NCBI GenBank assembly: GCA_023460995.1
Contig: JAEWOE010000007.1
Coordinates: forward strand, 1 to 64,000
Length of the DNA stretch: 64,000 nucleotides
Direction: 5' to 3'
Source: Bacillota bacterium
GTDB lineage: Bacteria; Bacillota_I; Bacilli_A; RF39; UBA660
Shown here: positions 27,318 to 34,741 of the stretch, one piece after another
Layout: each line of letters starts with the position of its first letter
How positions within the stretch are numbered: the first letter of the stretch is position 1
Made by a program: the position numbers and the translations under genes
Notes under the pieces: generated by a model
Told to the model about the DNA's origin: nothing
The model's input: the letters and a program-made list of their open reading frames with translations, nothing else
Database searches by the model: none

Positions 27318-27567
27318 TAAGATAAAACAATATAATACTGCTTTTAATAAAACAACTATTTGGTTCGGTTTTTAACCTTACAGTATCAACGGTTTCAAGG
27401 CTTAAAAAATGGCTGAAAGTAGCATTATTACTCGCTTTGATGTGATTTTCAATAAAAAGAAGAGATTTTAGGTCTATAAGACTTATTTTCTCTTCTTTTT
27501 ATTATGACCTATTTTTGGATATTAAAATTATAACATTAATACTATAGAAAGTGAAGTGAAATAAAGT
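27318..27567 (+). other. 250-bp intergenic region with terminator
   Basis: It contains no gene. A 15-bp stem (27451-27465 with 27489-27503) forms a strong terminator for the acyltransferase transcript. The part 27365-27440 is more complex than the surrounding AT-rich DNA and has no assigned role. No clear promoter for the amidase gene was found. Confidence 0.6.
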
Positions 27568-28326
27568 ATGTCTGAAAAATATAATTTTAGTCTTTTTACT
27601 AGAGAAAATTTTAAATCTTACATAGATAATTTAAAGGTAGATAAGAACTTTACTACAATACAAATACATCATACAGCATCGCCAAGTTATGCTAATTGTA
27701 ATGGTAAAAATCAAATAAAATTAATGGAGTCAATGAAAAATGCTCATTTACAACGTGGATTCCAAACTATTGCACAGCATTTAAGTAGTTTCCCTGATGG
27801 TTTAATTTGTACAGGTCGTAGTTTTAGTTTAGATGGTGGAGGGTTTTATGGTAATGAAAACAAAAACTCTATAACTATCGAAAATGTTGGGTGGTTTGAT
27901 ATTGGTAAGGATATTATGACTGAAGAACAAAAGGAAACAATAATTTTTATGGTGGCTGTACTGTGTAAAAAGTTCAATATTATACCTAGTACATCTACTA
28001 TTCTTTACCACACGTGGATGCCTAGTGCAAAGAAGACTTGCCCAGGCTCTAATTTCTATGGAGGCAATAGTAAAGAGTCTGCTAATAAGAATTTCATACC
28101 ATTAATAAAGAAAGAATTAGATATATTAAACAATGTTGAGGAGGTTATTAATATGTTATATAAAGATGATTCAGAAATAAGTAAATGGGCAAAGACTGCT
28201 GTATATGACTTACAAGAAAAAGGATTAATGGGTGGTTCAAATAATGAATTTAATCCTAAAGATGTGGTTAATAGAGAAACACTTGCACAAGTAATTTATA
28301 ATGTTTTAAAGTATTTGGGTAAATAG
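27568..28326 (+). CDS. endolysin: N-acetylmuramoyl-L-alanine amidase with SLH domain
   Basis: Amidase_2/PGRP-type catalytic domain at ~25-185: zinc ligands His34 (IQIHHTAS), His148 (YHTW) and Cys158 (KTCPG), with Glu105 in ITIENVGW. It cleaves the bond between muramic acid and the stem peptide. Residues ~198-250 form one S-layer homology module (ISKWAKTAVYDLQEKGLMGG, NRETLAQVIYNVL), a cell-wall binding unit. There is no signal peptide, so release depends on a holin. The ribosome site is weak. A bidirectional terminator follows. Confidence 0.9.
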   Translation: MSEKYNFSLFTRENFKSYIDNLKVDKNFTTIQIHHTASPSYANCNGKNQIKLMESMKNAHLQRGFQTIAQHLSSFPDGLICTGRSFSLDGGGFYGNENKNSITIENVGWFDIGKDIMTEEQKETIIFMVAVLCKKFNIIPSTSTILYHTWMPSAKKTCPGSNFYGGNSKESANKNFIPLIKKELDILNNVEEVINMLYKDDSEISKWAKTAVYDLQEKGLMGGSNNEFNPKDVVNRETLAQVIYNVLKYLGK

Positions 28327-28331
28327 TTACG

Positions 28332-28387
28332 AAAAAATAGGGAGTATTGTATCATTTATTAGATATAGTACTCCCTATTTTTTTTAC
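28332..28387. terminator. bidirectional terminator
   Basis: A long stem (28332-28346 with 28369-28383) with A and T runs separates the endolysin from the convergent partition operon. It marks the boundary between lysis and maintenance modules. Confidence 0.85.
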
Positions 28388-28989
28388 CCATCTTGTCTCT
28401 GTTCCAACTTTTCGAGAGCTTTAAAGAACATAGACAAGGCTTGATTTACCATATCACTTCTATCAAGACCATACTTATCAACAATAGCCTCCATTTGCTC
28501 CAAGTTATCTTTAAATACATAGTAAGAACGTTGTTTACGATTATCTGTGTATTTAGTTTTAGTTGGAATTACAATACCACTTATAAGGTCATCATTAGTA
28601 TTAACCTTGTTATTGGATTTATTAGTATTATTACTTTTGCTTGTATTCTTATCATTAGTAGTATTTGTAGGTTTATCTTTATTTTTAGTTCTAGTCCTAC
28701 TATTAACTGTAGATTTAGATTTATTTTTGTTATTAGAATTACTTGTAGTTATATTCTTGTTAGTATTACTATTTTCAGTATTGATTGTAGTTGTGTTAGC
28801 ACCATTAACAACATTTACATTTTTATTTTCAACATTATCATTAGTATTAATTGTGGTACTAGATGTAGTACTAAGTTTAGTACTATCTTTGCCACTAATT
28901 ATATCTTTAATTTCAGTACTAATATCATTTTCATCAGCAGATAGGTTAAATAAGCCATTTGCTGGAACCTTCAATTTTGGAGTTGCCAC
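28384..28989 (-). CDS. parB: ParB-like partition protein: RHH domain with long disordered linker
   Basis: 201 aa, GTG start at 28989 with AGGAGGTG 6 nt upstream. It directly abuts the parA stop, so the two are translationally coupled. The N terminus (TPKLKVPANGLFNL) probably contacts ParA. Residues ~35-135 are an Asn/Thr/Ser/Lys low-complexity region. Residues ~143-195 carry a ribbon-helix-helix DNA-binding fold (KQRSYYVFKDNLEQMEAIVD, DRSDMVNQALSMFF). Type Ib partition systems pair ParA with such RHH proteins. The DNA of the linker region itself holds 12-bp-spaced palindromes like those upstream of parA. Confidence 0.75.
   Translation of the reverse strand: MATPKLKVPANGLFNLSADENDISTEIKDIISGKDSTKLSTTSSTTINTNDNVENKNVNVVNGANTTTINTENSNTNKNITTSNSNNKNKSKSTVNSRTRTKNKDKPTNTTNDKNTSKSNNTNKSNNKVNTNDDLISGIVIPTKTKYTDNRKQRSYYVFKDNLEQMEAIVDKYGLDRSDMVNQALSMFFKALEKLEQRQDG
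28842..28921. repeat. 12-bp periodic palindromes inside parB
   Basis: TAGTATTA (28842), TGGTACTA (28854), TAGTACTA (28866), TAGTACTA (28878), degenerate TGCCACTA (28890) and CAGTACTA (28914) all fall in one 12-bp register. They coincide with a four-residue Ser-Thr repeat in the protein. They match the perfect sites at 29852-29883 and may act as partition sites. Confidence 0.5.
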
Positions 28990-29766
28990 CTAAAACACCT
29001 CCTCAATTAAATTATAGTATGGTTGTACTAGTCTTTCGGTAGGATATAGAATAACCGCTGGTGTTCCCATCATAGGACTATCAGCAAAACGGACACATTT
29101 TGGGATTACATTTTCAAAAACTTTAATATCAGTATTAGCAAATGATTTTCTTGCTTCTTGAACAACAATTGAAGATAAACTTGTTCGAGGGTCACACATA
29201 GTAGGAAGAATACCTAAAATATTTAAATCTTTGTTTGACGTACTTTGAACTTTTCTTATAGTTTTTATGGCTTTTGAAACACCATTTGTTGCAAAATATT
29301 CTGTTTGCATTGGAATAATTACATCTGTTGATACTGATAAAGCATTTATAGTTAATAATCCTCTAGATGGGGGACAATCAATAAAAACTACATCATAATT
29401 ATTAATAATAGGGGACAGAGCTTCTTTTAAAACTAATGATGTATTATCTATTGATTCTTTGTTTTCTATTACTACCAAATCAAATTCACTAAGATTATCA
29501 TTTGAAGGAATAATGTCAAAATTAAATTTTGTTTGAATGATAGTATCTTCAATGCTACATTCACCTATAATGGCTTCAAATATTGTTTTATTTAATTTAT
29601 CAGTATTAATTCCAACTGATAAACAACTATGACCTTGTGGGTCGAAATCAAGTAAACAACATTTTTTTTCTGGATAAGTTTTAGCATAAGCAGAGAGTAA
29701 GTTCACAGCAGAAGTAGATTTTCCACTTCCACCTTTTTGCAAAAAGAAACTAATTACTTTTGGCAT
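28990..29766 (-). CDS. parA: ParA-family partition ATPase
   Basis: 258 aa from the ATG at 29766, which has GTGAGGTG at the right distance; the GTG at 29778 lies within that ribosome site. The deviant Walker A KGGSGKS is at residues 11-17, with Ser where Val is usual. Walker A' is LLDFDPQGH and Walker B is VVFIDCPPS. Short N terminus without HTH, so type Ib. It moves plasmid or prophage copies by binding the nucleoid. First gene of the parAB operon, downstream of a palindrome-bearing promoter. Supports plasmid-like prophage maintenance. Confidence 0.9.
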   Translation of the reverse strand: MPKVISFFLQKGGSGKSTSAVNLLSAYAKTYPEKKCCLLDFDPQGHSCLSVGINTDKLNKTIFEAIIGECSIEDTIIQTKFNFDIIPSNDNLSEFDLVVIENKESIDNTSLVLKEALSPIINNYDVVFIDCPPSRGLLTINALSVSTDVIIPMQTEYFATNGVSKAIKTIRKVQSTSNKDLNILGILPTMCDPRTSLSSIVVQEARKSFANTDIKVFENVIPKCVRFADSPMMGTPAVILYPTERLVQPYYNLIEEVF

Positions 29767-29801
29767 TTGTTTATACACCTCACATTATTAATATTGTTGC
29801 T

Positions 29802-29830
29802 ATTATATACCATATTGGTAATGTTTTCAA
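29802..29830 (-). promoter_or_regulatory. parA promoter with operator in spacer
   Basis: On the minus strand TTGAAA (29830-29825), a 17-bp spacer and TATAAT (29807-29802). The spacer holds a perfect inverted repeat TACCA-TAT-TGGTA (29808-29820), well placed for autorepression. Confidence 0.78.
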
Positions 29831-29851
29831 TAGTATTTTCCTATTTATTTG

Positions 29852-29883
29852 TAGTACTATTCTTAGTACTAATACTAGTACTA
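29852..29883. repeat. parS-like array: three TAGTACTA sites every 12 bp
   Basis: Perfect 8-bp palindromes at 29852-29859, 29864-29871 and 29876-29883. They lie just upstream of the parA promoter, and the last overlaps the stop of the recombinase gene. Evenly phased short sites are what RHH partition proteins bind. No other array of this quality was seen in the window. Confidence 0.75.
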
Positions 29884-30789
29884 CATTTTATTTAAAGGAT
29901 TTTTATTAATCATTTCTCTTAATTGCTCTTGTTTTATATGAGTGTAGATAGTAGTAGTTTGAATACTTTCATGTCCCATTAATTCTTGTAATGCTCTAAT
30001 ATCTTTATTACCATACTCATAAGAAATAGTACCAAAAGAGTGTCTAAGTTTATGTACAGATAATTTTTTGTCTAGTCCAGCTTTTTGAATATACTTGGCT
30101 ACTAGTTTTTCAACTGAACTATGCGAAATTCTTGTTCTTAATCGGCTTACAAAAAGAGAATCTTTATCGTTTTTAGGTATAAGTCTAACTTTTATGTAAT
30201 TTTCAATTGATTGGATACAGGTTGAAGAAAGGGGAATAGACCTATCCTTTTTCCCTTTTCCTTTGACTTTTAACACATTATCTTTGATATCAGACAAATT
30301 TATACCACATAGTTCACTAAGTCTAATACCAGTCAATAGAAATGTATTGAGAATAGCATAGTCACGCTCTTTAAAATCTCCATCAACAACAGATAATAAC
30401 TTTTTACATTCTTCAACCGTAAGATATAAAGGTAAAGACTTTGGTATTTTAGGCGTGTTTAAAACTTCAGTAATATTTTGATTAATAGCCTTTTCATTAA
30501 CATATAGCCATTTAAAAAATGATTTAATCGACGCTATTTTTCTTGCTCTACTGGGAGCAGATTTATCAATAGTAGTGTCATAAAGATAGTTTTGTAAATC
30601 TGACGATGTTATTCTTTCAATTTCAGTTATATCGAAATTAATTGGTTTAAATTTGGCAAAGTATTTAATAAATTTCATAAGGTCGAAATAGTATTGTTTT
30701 AGAGTTCCTTGTGATAGATTTTTAGATAAATAACAATAATTAATAAAGTCTTTAAGTACCTGTGGACACTCATCTGAAAAGTTTATCAT
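29881..30789 (-). CDS. XerC/XerD-like tyrosine recombinase
   Basis: 302 aa, the usual Xer length. The core-binding domain covers residues 10-110. Catalytic residues are Arg156 (TGIRLSEL), Lys near 178 (KGKGKKDR), His246-x-x-Arg249 (HKLRHS), His273 (MGHES) and Tyr282 (IYTH). GAGGTGATTATATA precedes the ATG. It is beside parAB and rep, so resolving multimers of a circular plasmid-like genome is the likely role. Integration is an alternative. It is only distantly like the integrase at 5.9 kb. Confidence 0.85.
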   Translation of the reverse strand: MINFSDECPQVLKDFINYCYLSKNLSQGTLKQYYFDLMKFIKYFAKFKPINFDITEIERITSSDLQNYLYDTTIDKSAPSRARKIASIKSFFKWLYVNEKAINQNITEVLNTPKIPKSLPLYLTVEECKKLLSVVDGDFKERDYAILNTFLLTGIRLSELCGINLSDIKDNVLKVKGKGKKDRSIPLSSTCIQSIENYIKVRLIPKNDKDSLFVSRLRTRISHSSVEKLVAKYIQKAGLDKKLSVHKLRHSFGTISYEYGNKDIRALQELMGHESIQTTTIYTHIKQEQLREMINKNPLNKM

Positions 30790-30825
30790 TATATAATCAC
30801 CTCAAAATTAGTGTATCATATCCAC

Positions 30826-30882
30826 TTACTTCTGTAAAATTATTATTTTCTAGAAGTAAATTTTAGCGATAGGGTATACCCT
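30826..30882. promoter_or_regulatory. operator-like palindromes between xer and rep
   Basis: An inverted repeat TTACTTCT (30826-30833) and AGAAGTAA (30852-30859) and a perfect 12-bp palindrome AGGGTATACCCT (30871-30882) fill the divergent intergenic region. They probably control rep and recombinase expression. Confidence 0.5.
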
Positions 30883-30921
30883 TTTTAATATATATGGTAG
30901 AATAATATTGGAGGTAATATT

Positions 30922-31932
30922 ATGGCAAAAAAGTCTAACAAACCATTTAAGAGATATATATCAGTAATAAATAATAAAGAGTTATATGAAATAGGAAAAC
31001 TTTTAACAGAGAAAGAAATGTTTAAATTATCTCAAGAAGAAACTGAAGCTATTGCTACAACATCTCCAGAAGTGTTTGTAAAAATTACTGAATATGATAT
31101 TATTAAAAATCCTGCAATTTTATTACAAACAACTAGTAAACAAGAAGTTGTAAAAAAAATCAAGGAACGTATAGATAACCTAGATAGTTTAACCAGAGAT
31201 GTATATTCAATTTTATTTTCTCATTGGTTTGAATATAAAGATGAATTAGGCTATGCGACTATTGAAATTGATGATATGCATTTTAATTATCGTGGACATT
31301 CAGGGAAAAATATATCTTCTACTCTATCTAATGATGATTATGAAAATTATAGAAAATGTATTGATATACTAAGAAATACTAGTGTAAAAATAGATATTAA
31401 TGATTCTAATAATTTTGCATATCATAATATCAAAGATTTTGATGTTGGAGCTGTAGAAGGATTTTTATTAAATGTTGATAATTTCATATACTATAGTCAT
31501 GATAATACTAAAATTAAGGGCTTAAAATATAAGCTGTCGGTAATTCAAGATATATCTTCGTATTATACTTTACAAGTAGATAATAAGTTTTCCACTTCCA
31601 TTTTAAAAATGGCAGCTAACAATCCGACAATGAAAAATTTAGGATACTATATCTCAAAGTTAAGAAAAATAAATGTTGATAGTGGTAATACTTATACAGA
31701 TATAAGTATATATAATTTGATGGGCGAATCTAATTTCAAAATTGTTGGTTCAAGATATCAGCAATACATAAATAGGTTCTTGGACTATTTACGCAGAACA
31801 GAAGAAATTTTAAGAGATGATGAAATAGTTACTCAAATTGATATACCTTTTGATGTGGATTCAAAAACATATAAGTTTAAAAAAGTTAGAATTTATTGGA
31901 ATTTAGATGTAATCCAAGATGTGCAAAATTAA
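30922..31932 (+). CDS. Rep-like replication initiator
   Basis: 336 aa, basic, with two winged-helix-like halves: LDSLTRDVYSILFSHWF near 88-104 and MKNLGYYISKLRKI near 238. YQQYINRFLDYLRRTEEIL follows near 280-300. It resembles iteron-binding plasmid initiators rather than helicase loaders. Support comes mostly from context: 21-bp iterons begin over its stop codon, and par and xer genes are adjacent. TTGGAGGTAAT precedes the ATG. A transcription regulator is the main alternative. Confidence 0.65.
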   Translation: MAKKSNKPFKRYISVINNKELYEIGKLLTEKEMFKLSQEETEAIATTSPEVFVKITEYDIIKNPAILLQTTSKQEVVKKIKERIDNLDSLTRDVYSILFSHWFEYKDELGYATIEIDDMHFNYRGHSGKNISSTLSNDDYENYRKCIDILRNTSVKIDINDSNNFAYHNIKDFDVGAVEGFLLNVDNFIYYSHDNTKIKGLKYKLSVIQDISSYYTLQVDNKFSTSILKMAANNPTMKNLGYYISKLRKINVDSGNTYTDISIYNLMGESNFKIVGSRYQQYINRFLDYLRRTEEILRDDEIVTQIDIPFDVDSKTYKFKKVRIYWNLDVIQDVQN

Positions 31933-32068
31933 GGTAGTTTTGTGTAATTTGATTGTTGTGCAAAATCAAGGTATTCATGTGCAGTTTTAAGGTTGTTGTG
32001 TGTAATATTAAGGTAGTTTTGTGTAAATTGAAGGTATATTTGTGTAATATTAAGGTAGTTTTGTGTAG
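31920..32068 (+). repeat. iteron array, probable origin of replication
   Basis: Direct repeats of a 21-bp unit of type TGTGTAATATTAAGGTAGTT plus one T start at 31920, 31957, 31978, 31999, 32020 and 32041. A shortened 16-bp copy lies at 31941 and a partial one at 32062. The period matches two helical turns. The first copy overlaps the last codons of the Rep-like gene. This is the standard arrangement for an iteron-controlled theta origin. Confidence 0.85.
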
Positions 32069-32186
32069 TAAATTTCTTTGTAATCTTACTCTCCCTATGT
32101 ATTCTGGTTATTTAGGGGTATATTATTGTCAAATTATTTCCCATATGTTACTATAAATCTAAATTAAATGTTGAAACATGTAAAAA

Positions 32187-32342
32187 TCCTGTTTACTCTC
32201 AGCCGACCAAAGCGAAATAAACAGGATTTATAGGACATTTTGTATTCAATTGCCTTAAATCTATTTTATCAAATTGATGGTGATTAGTCAATACAATAGT
32301 CCTGTTTAGTTTACCCTTTTTACTTATGATAAATTAACAGGA
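32187..32342. promoter_or_regulatory. four TCCTGTTWA boxes in two inverted pairs
   Basis: TCCTGTTTA at 32187 and TAAACAGGA ending 32226 form the core of a 12-bp inverted repeat (32184-32195 with 32218-32229). TCCTGTTTA recurs at 32300-32308 and TTAACAGGA at 32334-32342, the last just before the next gene's ribosome site. The interval 32069-32355 has no gene. It may be an extension of the origin or operators for the HTH gene. Confidence 0.5.
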
Positions 32343-32355
32343 GTGTGGTTTTATT

Positions 32356-33255
32356 ATGGCTGAAAAGTCTATTGTTAGAGTTAGTAAAAACAAAGATAAT
32401 CCCTATGTAATGATGAATAAAGAATTCTTATCTGATTCAAAATTATCTTGGAGAGCCAAAGGGATGCTTTCCTATCTTCTTTCAAAACCTGATAACTGGC
32501 AAGTTAATCCTAATGACTTAATTAAAAAATCTAAAGACGGAAGAGATGCAGTATATGCATGTCTAAATGAATTGATTGAATTTGGGTACATACAAAGGAA
32601 TAAAATTAGAAACGATAAAGGACATTTTTCACATATAGAGTATCTAGTTTTCGAAGTCTCTAAAACCAGCATGGATACTAAAATCTCACCATTTACTGAC
32701 ATTCCGTATACGGTAAAACCACATCTGGTTAAATCTAATTTGGTTAATCCTGAAACGGATACTCCTATTTCGGATAACCCCGACAATAATAAGAATTTAG
32801 ATTTAGGTTTTAATGAATTTGACTTAAATAATGTTTTTAATAATAATCAAATCCTAGTAAGTAATGATTCTATCAATCAATCAAATCTTAAGAACAAAAG
32901 TGAAAGATTGACAGATGATTTAATTTCTATTTTCGAAAAATGTAATTTATATCTTTATGGCAACAAGGAACAAACATTTATAAAAAACGCTTTACGAGAT
33001 ATGTATTTAACTGAAAATTTCAGTAAATCATTAAATATATCAATTAAGATTGTTCGTGAGAAACTAAGCTATATTAATGTTCAACACTTTGATGTAGCAA
33101 TAGATAACTATAAAAATGCAGTTCTTCGCTCACAAAGAGAAGGAACAAAGATAACTGCACCTATGAAGTATTTTTCAAAGTGTATTTGGAATGCAATTAT
33201 TGATGCTGAATTAAATGATAGTGGAATTTTTGATGATGTTTTTACAGATGATTAA
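32356..33255 (+). CDS. HTH replication/initiation-type protein
   Basis: 299 aa. Residues ~15-95 contain a winged-helix domain typical of phage/plasmid replication proteins: NPYVMMNKEFLSDSKLSWRA, GMLSYLLSKPDNWQ and GRDAVYACLNELIEFGYI. A polar Asn/Asp-rich linker (~125-185) joins a C-terminal helical domain (~190-290), possibly for helicase-loader contacts. CAGGAGTG precedes the ATG. It lies next to the iterons. Likely a replication accessory protein or second initiator. Confidence 0.7.
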   Translation: MAEKSIVRVSKNKDNPYVMMNKEFLSDSKLSWRAKGMLSYLLSKPDNWQVNPNDLIKKSKDGRDAVYACLNELIEFGYIQRNKIRNDKGHFSHIEYLVFEVSKTSMDTKISPFTDIPYTVKPHLVKSNLVNPETDTPISDNPDNNKNLDLGFNEFDLNNVFNNNQILVSNDSINQSNLKNKSERLTDDLISIFEKCNLYLYGNKEQTFIKNALRDMYLTENFSKSLNISIKIVREKLSYINVQHFDVAIDNYKNAVLRSQREGTKITAPMKYFSKCIWNAIIDAELNDSGIFDDVFTDD

Positions 33256-33282
33256 AGGAGTATAGTTTATGCTATACTCCTT
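33255..33282 (+). terminator. hairpin after HTH replication gene
   Basis: An 11-bp perfect stem (33255-33265 with 33272-33282) at the stop codon, with only a short T run. It is at the point where + strand genes end and the minus-strand arm begins. Confidence 0.6.
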
Positions 33283-33321
33283 ATGAAATCCATGTTTTAT
33301 AACTATATATTGTATATGTGA

Positions 33322-33540
33322 TTATACTTTACTACTATATGTTGGGTATGAGTTTAAGCTGTTTTTATATTTTTGTACTTCATTTTGTAAATTAATAATT
33401 TCAGTTTTATAAATCTCAATAACTTTATCTTGTTTATGTATAATATCAGTATGAATATCAATTTTATCACTATAATGCCAAGCGGAAGTAACGAATCCTA
33501 TTGCATAGACAATTATGAGTCCTAGTATAATCCAAATCAT
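33322..33540 (-). CDS. small single-pass membrane protein with coiled coil (72 aa)
   Basis: From the ATG at 33540 (AAGGAAGG upstream) the N terminus MIWIILGLIIVYAIGFVTSA is one membrane helix. A charged coiled coil (DKIDIHTDIIHKQDKVIEIY) follows. Spanin-like or Rz-like layout, but it is not near lysis genes. Function unknown. Confidence 0.6.
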   Translation of the reverse strand: MIWIILGLIIVYAIGFVTSAWHYSDKIDIHTDIIHKQDKVIEIYKTEIINLQNEVQKYKNSLNSYPTYSSKV

Positions 33541-33541
33541 A

Positions 33542-33613
33542 TTAATCCTTCCTTTCTCTTTTCTTATATTTATATAAATAATCAAGAATTATTTTTGCTA
33601 AATCGTCTGTCAT
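33542..33613 (-). CDS. possible 23-aa ORF
   Basis: ATG at 33613, four bases after the nucleotidase stop; codes MTDDLAKIILDYLYKYKKRE. Its stop overlaps the ribosome-site region of the following membrane gene. The ribosome site is poor (CAGGA close to the ATG). Weak support. Confidence 0.3.
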   Translation of the reverse strand: MTDDLAKIILDYLYKYKKRERKD

Positions 33614-33618
33614 TCCTG

Positions 33619-34179
33619 TCAAAGTAGTAACCTCCCCACGTCACTCCAATTAGTACATCTATAACTATTCCAATCTTTATTCCATACATATGTATCACCA
33701 AAACAAACTTTAATTTTTGCATTAGATGAATCAAGATTAGTTTTTACATCATCTATAAATATAGAATCTTGCATATTTACTGTCTCTTTGTTCATTGTAC
33801 AACCATATTTAACAAGCATAATATGATTTTTGATACAGGGTAAATTTGTATTTAGCCAATCAAGTTTAAACTGAATATTACGAATAGTGCCAATAGAACA
33901 TGTAATTACATCATACTTATTACAAAGTTTCTCAATAATTTCTTTTGTATTTTCATTAATAAAGTCTGCATAATCAAAGAAAGTTTCACTTGCAAACATC
34001 TCGTCAACACTAGTAACTAAAGGACATTGGTCTCTTAAATCCCATTGTTCCACTAGCCACCATTTTGCTTCTTTGAATTCAGGATGATATCTATAAGCGT
34101 GGTTATATGTATCACAGTAGGCTCTAATACTATCAATGATAGTTGAATCTACATCAAGAAACAACTTTTGTTTATTCAT
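33619..34179 (-). CDS. HAD-family 5'-deoxyribonucleotidase
   Basis: 186 aa. HAD motif I is FLDVDSTIIDS (DxDxT with both Asp). Motif II is ITCSIGTIRN, and motif III/IV IFIDDVKTNLDSS supplies the Mg-binding acids. This matches the NT5C family that removes phosphate from deoxynucleoside monophosphates. It overlaps the guanylate-kinase-like gene by 8 bp. It could prune or redirect nucleotide pools for phage DNA synthesis. Confidence 0.8.
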   Translation of the reverse strand: MNKQKLFLDVDSTIIDSIRAYCDTYNHAYRYHPEFKEAKWWLVEQWDLRDQCPLVTSVDEMFASETFFDYADFINENTKEIIEKLCNKYDVITCSIGTIRNIQFKLDWLNTNLPCIKNHIMLVKYGCTMNKETVNMQDSIFIDDVKTNLDSSNAKIKVCFGDTYVWNKDWNSYRCTNWSDVGRLLL

Positions 34180-34741
34180 TTATTTTCTCCTTTATCTCTT
34201 TAATACATTTATCAAAATCATAATTCTTAACTATGTAATCAACTTCTTTCTCAACTAATTCTCTAGGAAATTGGTTAATATCATCAGTATAACGTCTATT
34301 CCATTCAGTTTCGTTAAAATCACTTCTATTGATGCATCTATTACGTCTTGTTGGTTCATTTACATCAATAAAGAAAGAAATTATATTATTATTGTAATAC
34401 TTTTTAAATTCCATTAATCCAAGTAAATCTAGTACTACAACATAACTATTTTTTGATAAATCAATTGAATCTTTATGTACTCCGTAATACCATGTATCAG
34501 GAATATTGTTGACTAAGGTGTTATACTTACGACACTCAATGAATTCATCTTTTTCAATCATATCTTCAAATTCTTGTCTAGTTACGAAATGATAAGGATT
34601 GTTTTCTGATTCATTTGGTCTCATAGGTCTTGATGTTGTGGATATTATCATTTTATAGTTCCAATTGTCGGCTATGTATTTTGTGATAAGGTCTTTACCA
34701 GCACTTGAGAATCCACAAACCACTATAATGCTATTATTCAT
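34172..34741 (-). CDS. guanylate-kinase-like nucleotide kinase
   Basis: 189 aa. P-loop GFSSAGKDL at residues 10-18 has an unusual Asp where Ser/Thr is normal. STTSRPMRPNE and YHFVTRQEFEDMIEKDEFIE are close to guanylate kinase (TTRxxRxxE, Y/F-xF-x5-F). It phosphorylates GMP/dGMP or another dNMP. Coupled to both neighbours by overlap, so one nucleotide operon. The altered P-loop could change substrate. Confidence 0.8.
   Translation of the reverse strand: MNNSIIVVCGFSSAGKDLITKYIADNWNYKMIISTTSRPMRPNESENNPYHFVTRQEFEDMIEKDEFIECRKYNTLVNNIPDTWYYGVHKDSIDLSKNSYVVVLDLLGLMEFKKYYNNNIISFFIDVNEPTRRNRCINRSDFNETEWNRRYTDDINQFPRELVEKEVDYIVKNYDFDKCIKEIKEKINE

Noticed and set aside
28393..28993. Two long + strand ORFs opposite parB
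   Set aside because: They are antisense shadows of the Asn/Thr/Ser-rich linker, giving Ile/Leu/Val-rich nonsense. The minus-strand frame has ribosome site, RHH domain and operon context.
31953..32156. Open frame of 67 codons with a repeating seven-residue pattern (CKIKVFM, CNIKVVL)
   Set aside because: It is the translation of the 21-bp iterons; no ribosome site and the product is pure repeat.
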